NCBI GenBank assembly: GCA_014799785.1 | Contig: JAAVHI010000023.1 | Span: 55,619 to 119,618, forward strand | From: Ruminococcus sp. | GTDB taxonomy: Bacteria > Bacillota > Clostridia > Oscillospirales > Ruminococcaceae | Reading direction: 5' to 3' | Length of the DNA stretch: 64,000 nt | Shown: one piece after another, positions 62,299 through 64,000 of the stretch | Layout: every line of letters starts with the position of its first letter | How positions within the stretch are numbered: position 1 is the first letter of the stretch | Translations under genes and position numbers: made by a program | Notes under the pieces: generated by a model | Databases searched by the model: none | What the model was told of the DNA's origin: nothing | Seen by the model: the letters and a program-made list of their open reading frames with translations, nothing else

Positions 62299-63740
62299 AG
62301 CGATTTAAGTTTCTTTTCAAGCTCTTCCTTGATGACCTTAGGTGTGCAGACGCCTTTCAGAGCCTTTGTGCACTGTCCCATAAGGAAGCCGAATACCTTC
62401 TGGTCGCCTCCCGTGTACTGTGCAACAGCCTTTTCGTTAGCCGCAAGAACCTCCTCGATAACTTCAAGGACCTTGCCCGTATCGTTGGTGATGAGCAGTC
62501 CCGCCGCCTTGGCGATCTCCTCGGGGTCTCCGCCCTTTTCGCACATGGTACGGAACACGCTCTTGGCGTCGTTTTTGGACACCTTGTCAGTATCCGCCAT
62601 TTCAACCAGCTTCGCGAACTGCTCCGCCGTAAAGGGAAGATTATCAAGAGCGACCTCACCCAGATTTATACGTCTCATCATCTCGCCGATAAGGAAGTTG
62701 CACACCGACTTAGGATTGCTGTAAGCCTTGACAGCCGTGTCAAAGAAGTCGGACAGAATTTTCTGATTTACGATAATCTTCGCGTCAGTCTCGCTGAGAC
62801 CGTCCGCAAGGTATCTTTCCAGTCTCTTGTAGGGCATTTCGGGAAGCTTGGCGCGGATAGCATCCAAGTCCTCATCGGTGAAGTTCACCTGCAAGATATC
62901 GGGCTCGGGGAAATAGCGGTAGTCGTGAGCGTCCTCCTTGGAACGCATGGACTTTGTCTCTCCCCTGTTGTCGTCGAAACGGCGGGTCTCCTGAACGACC
63001 CTCTTGCCCATATCCAGAAGCTTGCCCTGACGGTAGATCTCAAAGTCGATCGCACGTCCGATAGCCTTGATCGAGTTCAGGTTCTTGATTTCCGCTCTTG
63101 TACCAAGCTCCGTGTCGGTAGGCTTCATTATGGAAATATTTACGTCGCATCTGAGCGAACCCTGCTCCATTTTACAGTCGCAGACTCCCGCGTACTGGAG
63201 CAGCAGAGATATCTTTTCAACAAAAGCCTTTGCCTCGTCAGCGGAGCCGATATCCGGCTCCGTAACGATCTCGATAAGGGGAATTCCGCAGCGGTTGTAG
63301 TCCGCAAGAGAAACTCCGTTAAGATCGTCGTGGATAAGCTTTCCCGCGTCCTCCTCAAGGTGGATACGGTTAATGCGGATATTTTTCGTTTTCTTTTCGC
63401 CGTCAACCTCGTACTCGATAGGCACGAGACCGTTTATGCAAAGCGGCAGATACAGCTGAGATATCTGGTACGCCTTGGGAAGATCGGGGTAAAAATAGTT
63501 CTTTCTGTCAAATGTGGAAAATTTATTGATGTCGCAGCCCAGCGCAAAGCCAGCCTTTACGGCGTACTCAACGGCTGTCTGGTTTATAATGGGAAGCGTG
63601 CCGGGCATACCCGAGCATACGGGACAGCAGCGGGTATTCTTATCTCCGCCGAATTCAGCGGAACAGGTACAGAAAACCTTTGACTTGGTCAGAAGCTCCG
63701 CGTGGATCTCAAGACCGATTACAGGAATATATGCAGACAT
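62295..63740 (-). CDS. gatB: Asp-tRNA(Asn)/Glu-tRNA(Gln) amidotransferase subunit B
   Basis: 'IPVIGLEIHAELLTKSKVFCTCSAEFGGDKNTRCCPVCSGMPGTLPIIN'. Confidence 0.96.
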   Translation of the reverse strand: MSAYIPVIGLEIHAELLTKSKVFCTCSAEFGGDKNTRCCPVCSGMPGTLPIINQTAVEYAVKAGFALGCDINKFSTFDRKNYFYPDLPKAYQISQLYLPLCINGLVPIEYEVDGEKKTKNIRINRIHLEEDAGKLIHDDLNGVSLADYNRCGIPLIEIVTEPDIGSADEAKAFVEKISLLLQYAGVCDCKMEQGSLRCDVNISIMKPTDTELGTRAEIKNLNSIKAIGRAIDFEIYRQGKLLDMGKRVVQETRRFDDNRGETKSMRSKEDAHDYRYFPEPDILQVNFTDEDLDAIRAKLPEMPYKRLERYLADGLSETDAKIIVNQKILSDFFDTAVKAYSNPKSVCNFLIGEMMRRINLGEVALDNLPFTAEQFAKLVEMADTDKVSKNDAKSVFRTMCEKGGDPEEIAKAAGLLITNDTGKVLEVIEEVLAANEKAVAQYTGGDQKVFGFLMGQCTKALKGVCTPKVIKEELEKKLKSL

Positions 63741-63760
63741 TTTTTTCACCGTACCTTTCT

Positions 63761-64000
63761 TTATATCTTAGCGGGAACGCGTTCAAACTGCTTTTCGTAA
63801 GCGTCGGCAGCCTGGATCACGGTCGCCTCGTCCCAGTGCTTTCCGATTATGGACATACCTATGGGCATACCGTCCTTGTCGTAGCCGCAGGTCGTGGAGA
63901 TCGCGGGGAGGGACGCGATATTCACCGTTACGGTGCATATGTCCGCCTGATACATCTTTGCGGGATCGGAGATATTTTCGTTCACGCCGTATGCAACGGT
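63761..64000 (-). CDS. gatA: C-terminus of Asp/Glu-tRNA amidotransferase subunit A (truncated by window end)
   Basis: 'TVTVNIASLPAISTTCGYDKDGMPIGMSIIGKHWDEATVIQAADAYE'. Confidence 0.9.
   Translation of the reverse strand, partial: TVAYGVNENISDPAKMYQADICTVTVNIASLPAISTTCGYDKDGMPIGMSIIGKHWDEATVIQAADAYEKQFERVPAKI

Noticed and set aside
62925-63683. 252-aa ORF antisense to gatB
   Set aside because: Antisense shadow; gatB is unambiguous.

Overview
The window looks like a Ruminococcus/Clostridia-type Firmicute chromosome (moderate GC, dense operons); the taxon is an inference. About 50 CDSs are supported. From left to right they are: Na+/Ca2+ exchanger end, pyridoxal kinase, TrmL, DegV; a redox island (four aldo/keto reductases, three of them with ferredoxin-like Cys clusters, two flavodoxins, SDR, NTF2-like, two LysR regulators, DUF362 lipoprotein, DUF318 permease); a membrane-anchored GH44; an HD-GYP protein; a BvgS-like hybrid kinase; a UvrA paralogue; an opp operon with M3 peptidase; a GntR(YtrA-like)-ABC-serine hydrolase operon; GH2 beta-galactosidase and GH5; a LacI-effector-domain GGDEF protein; a chemoreceptor; LytTR/GHKL two-component genes; a membrane GGDEF protein; a stand-alone Cas3; Hsp33; glnN; and an aspS-gatB-gatA cluster. 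No CRISPR array, rRNA or intact tRNA was seen. The most interesting non-coding signals are: (1) a tRNA-Leu-like sequence with encoded CCA behind a perfect promoter, forming the 5' leader of the hybrid kinase gene; (2) two diverged copies of a structured element with compensatory changes, both inside operons and in the same orientation as transcription; (3) two matching LysR-type dyads at about -65 of two operons flanking one LysR gene; (4) a Cas3 gene with its own promoter and no Cascade; (5) several candidate regulatory leaders (GGDEF gene, glnN, the region before GH44). All calls were made by reading the sequence; no database search was run.
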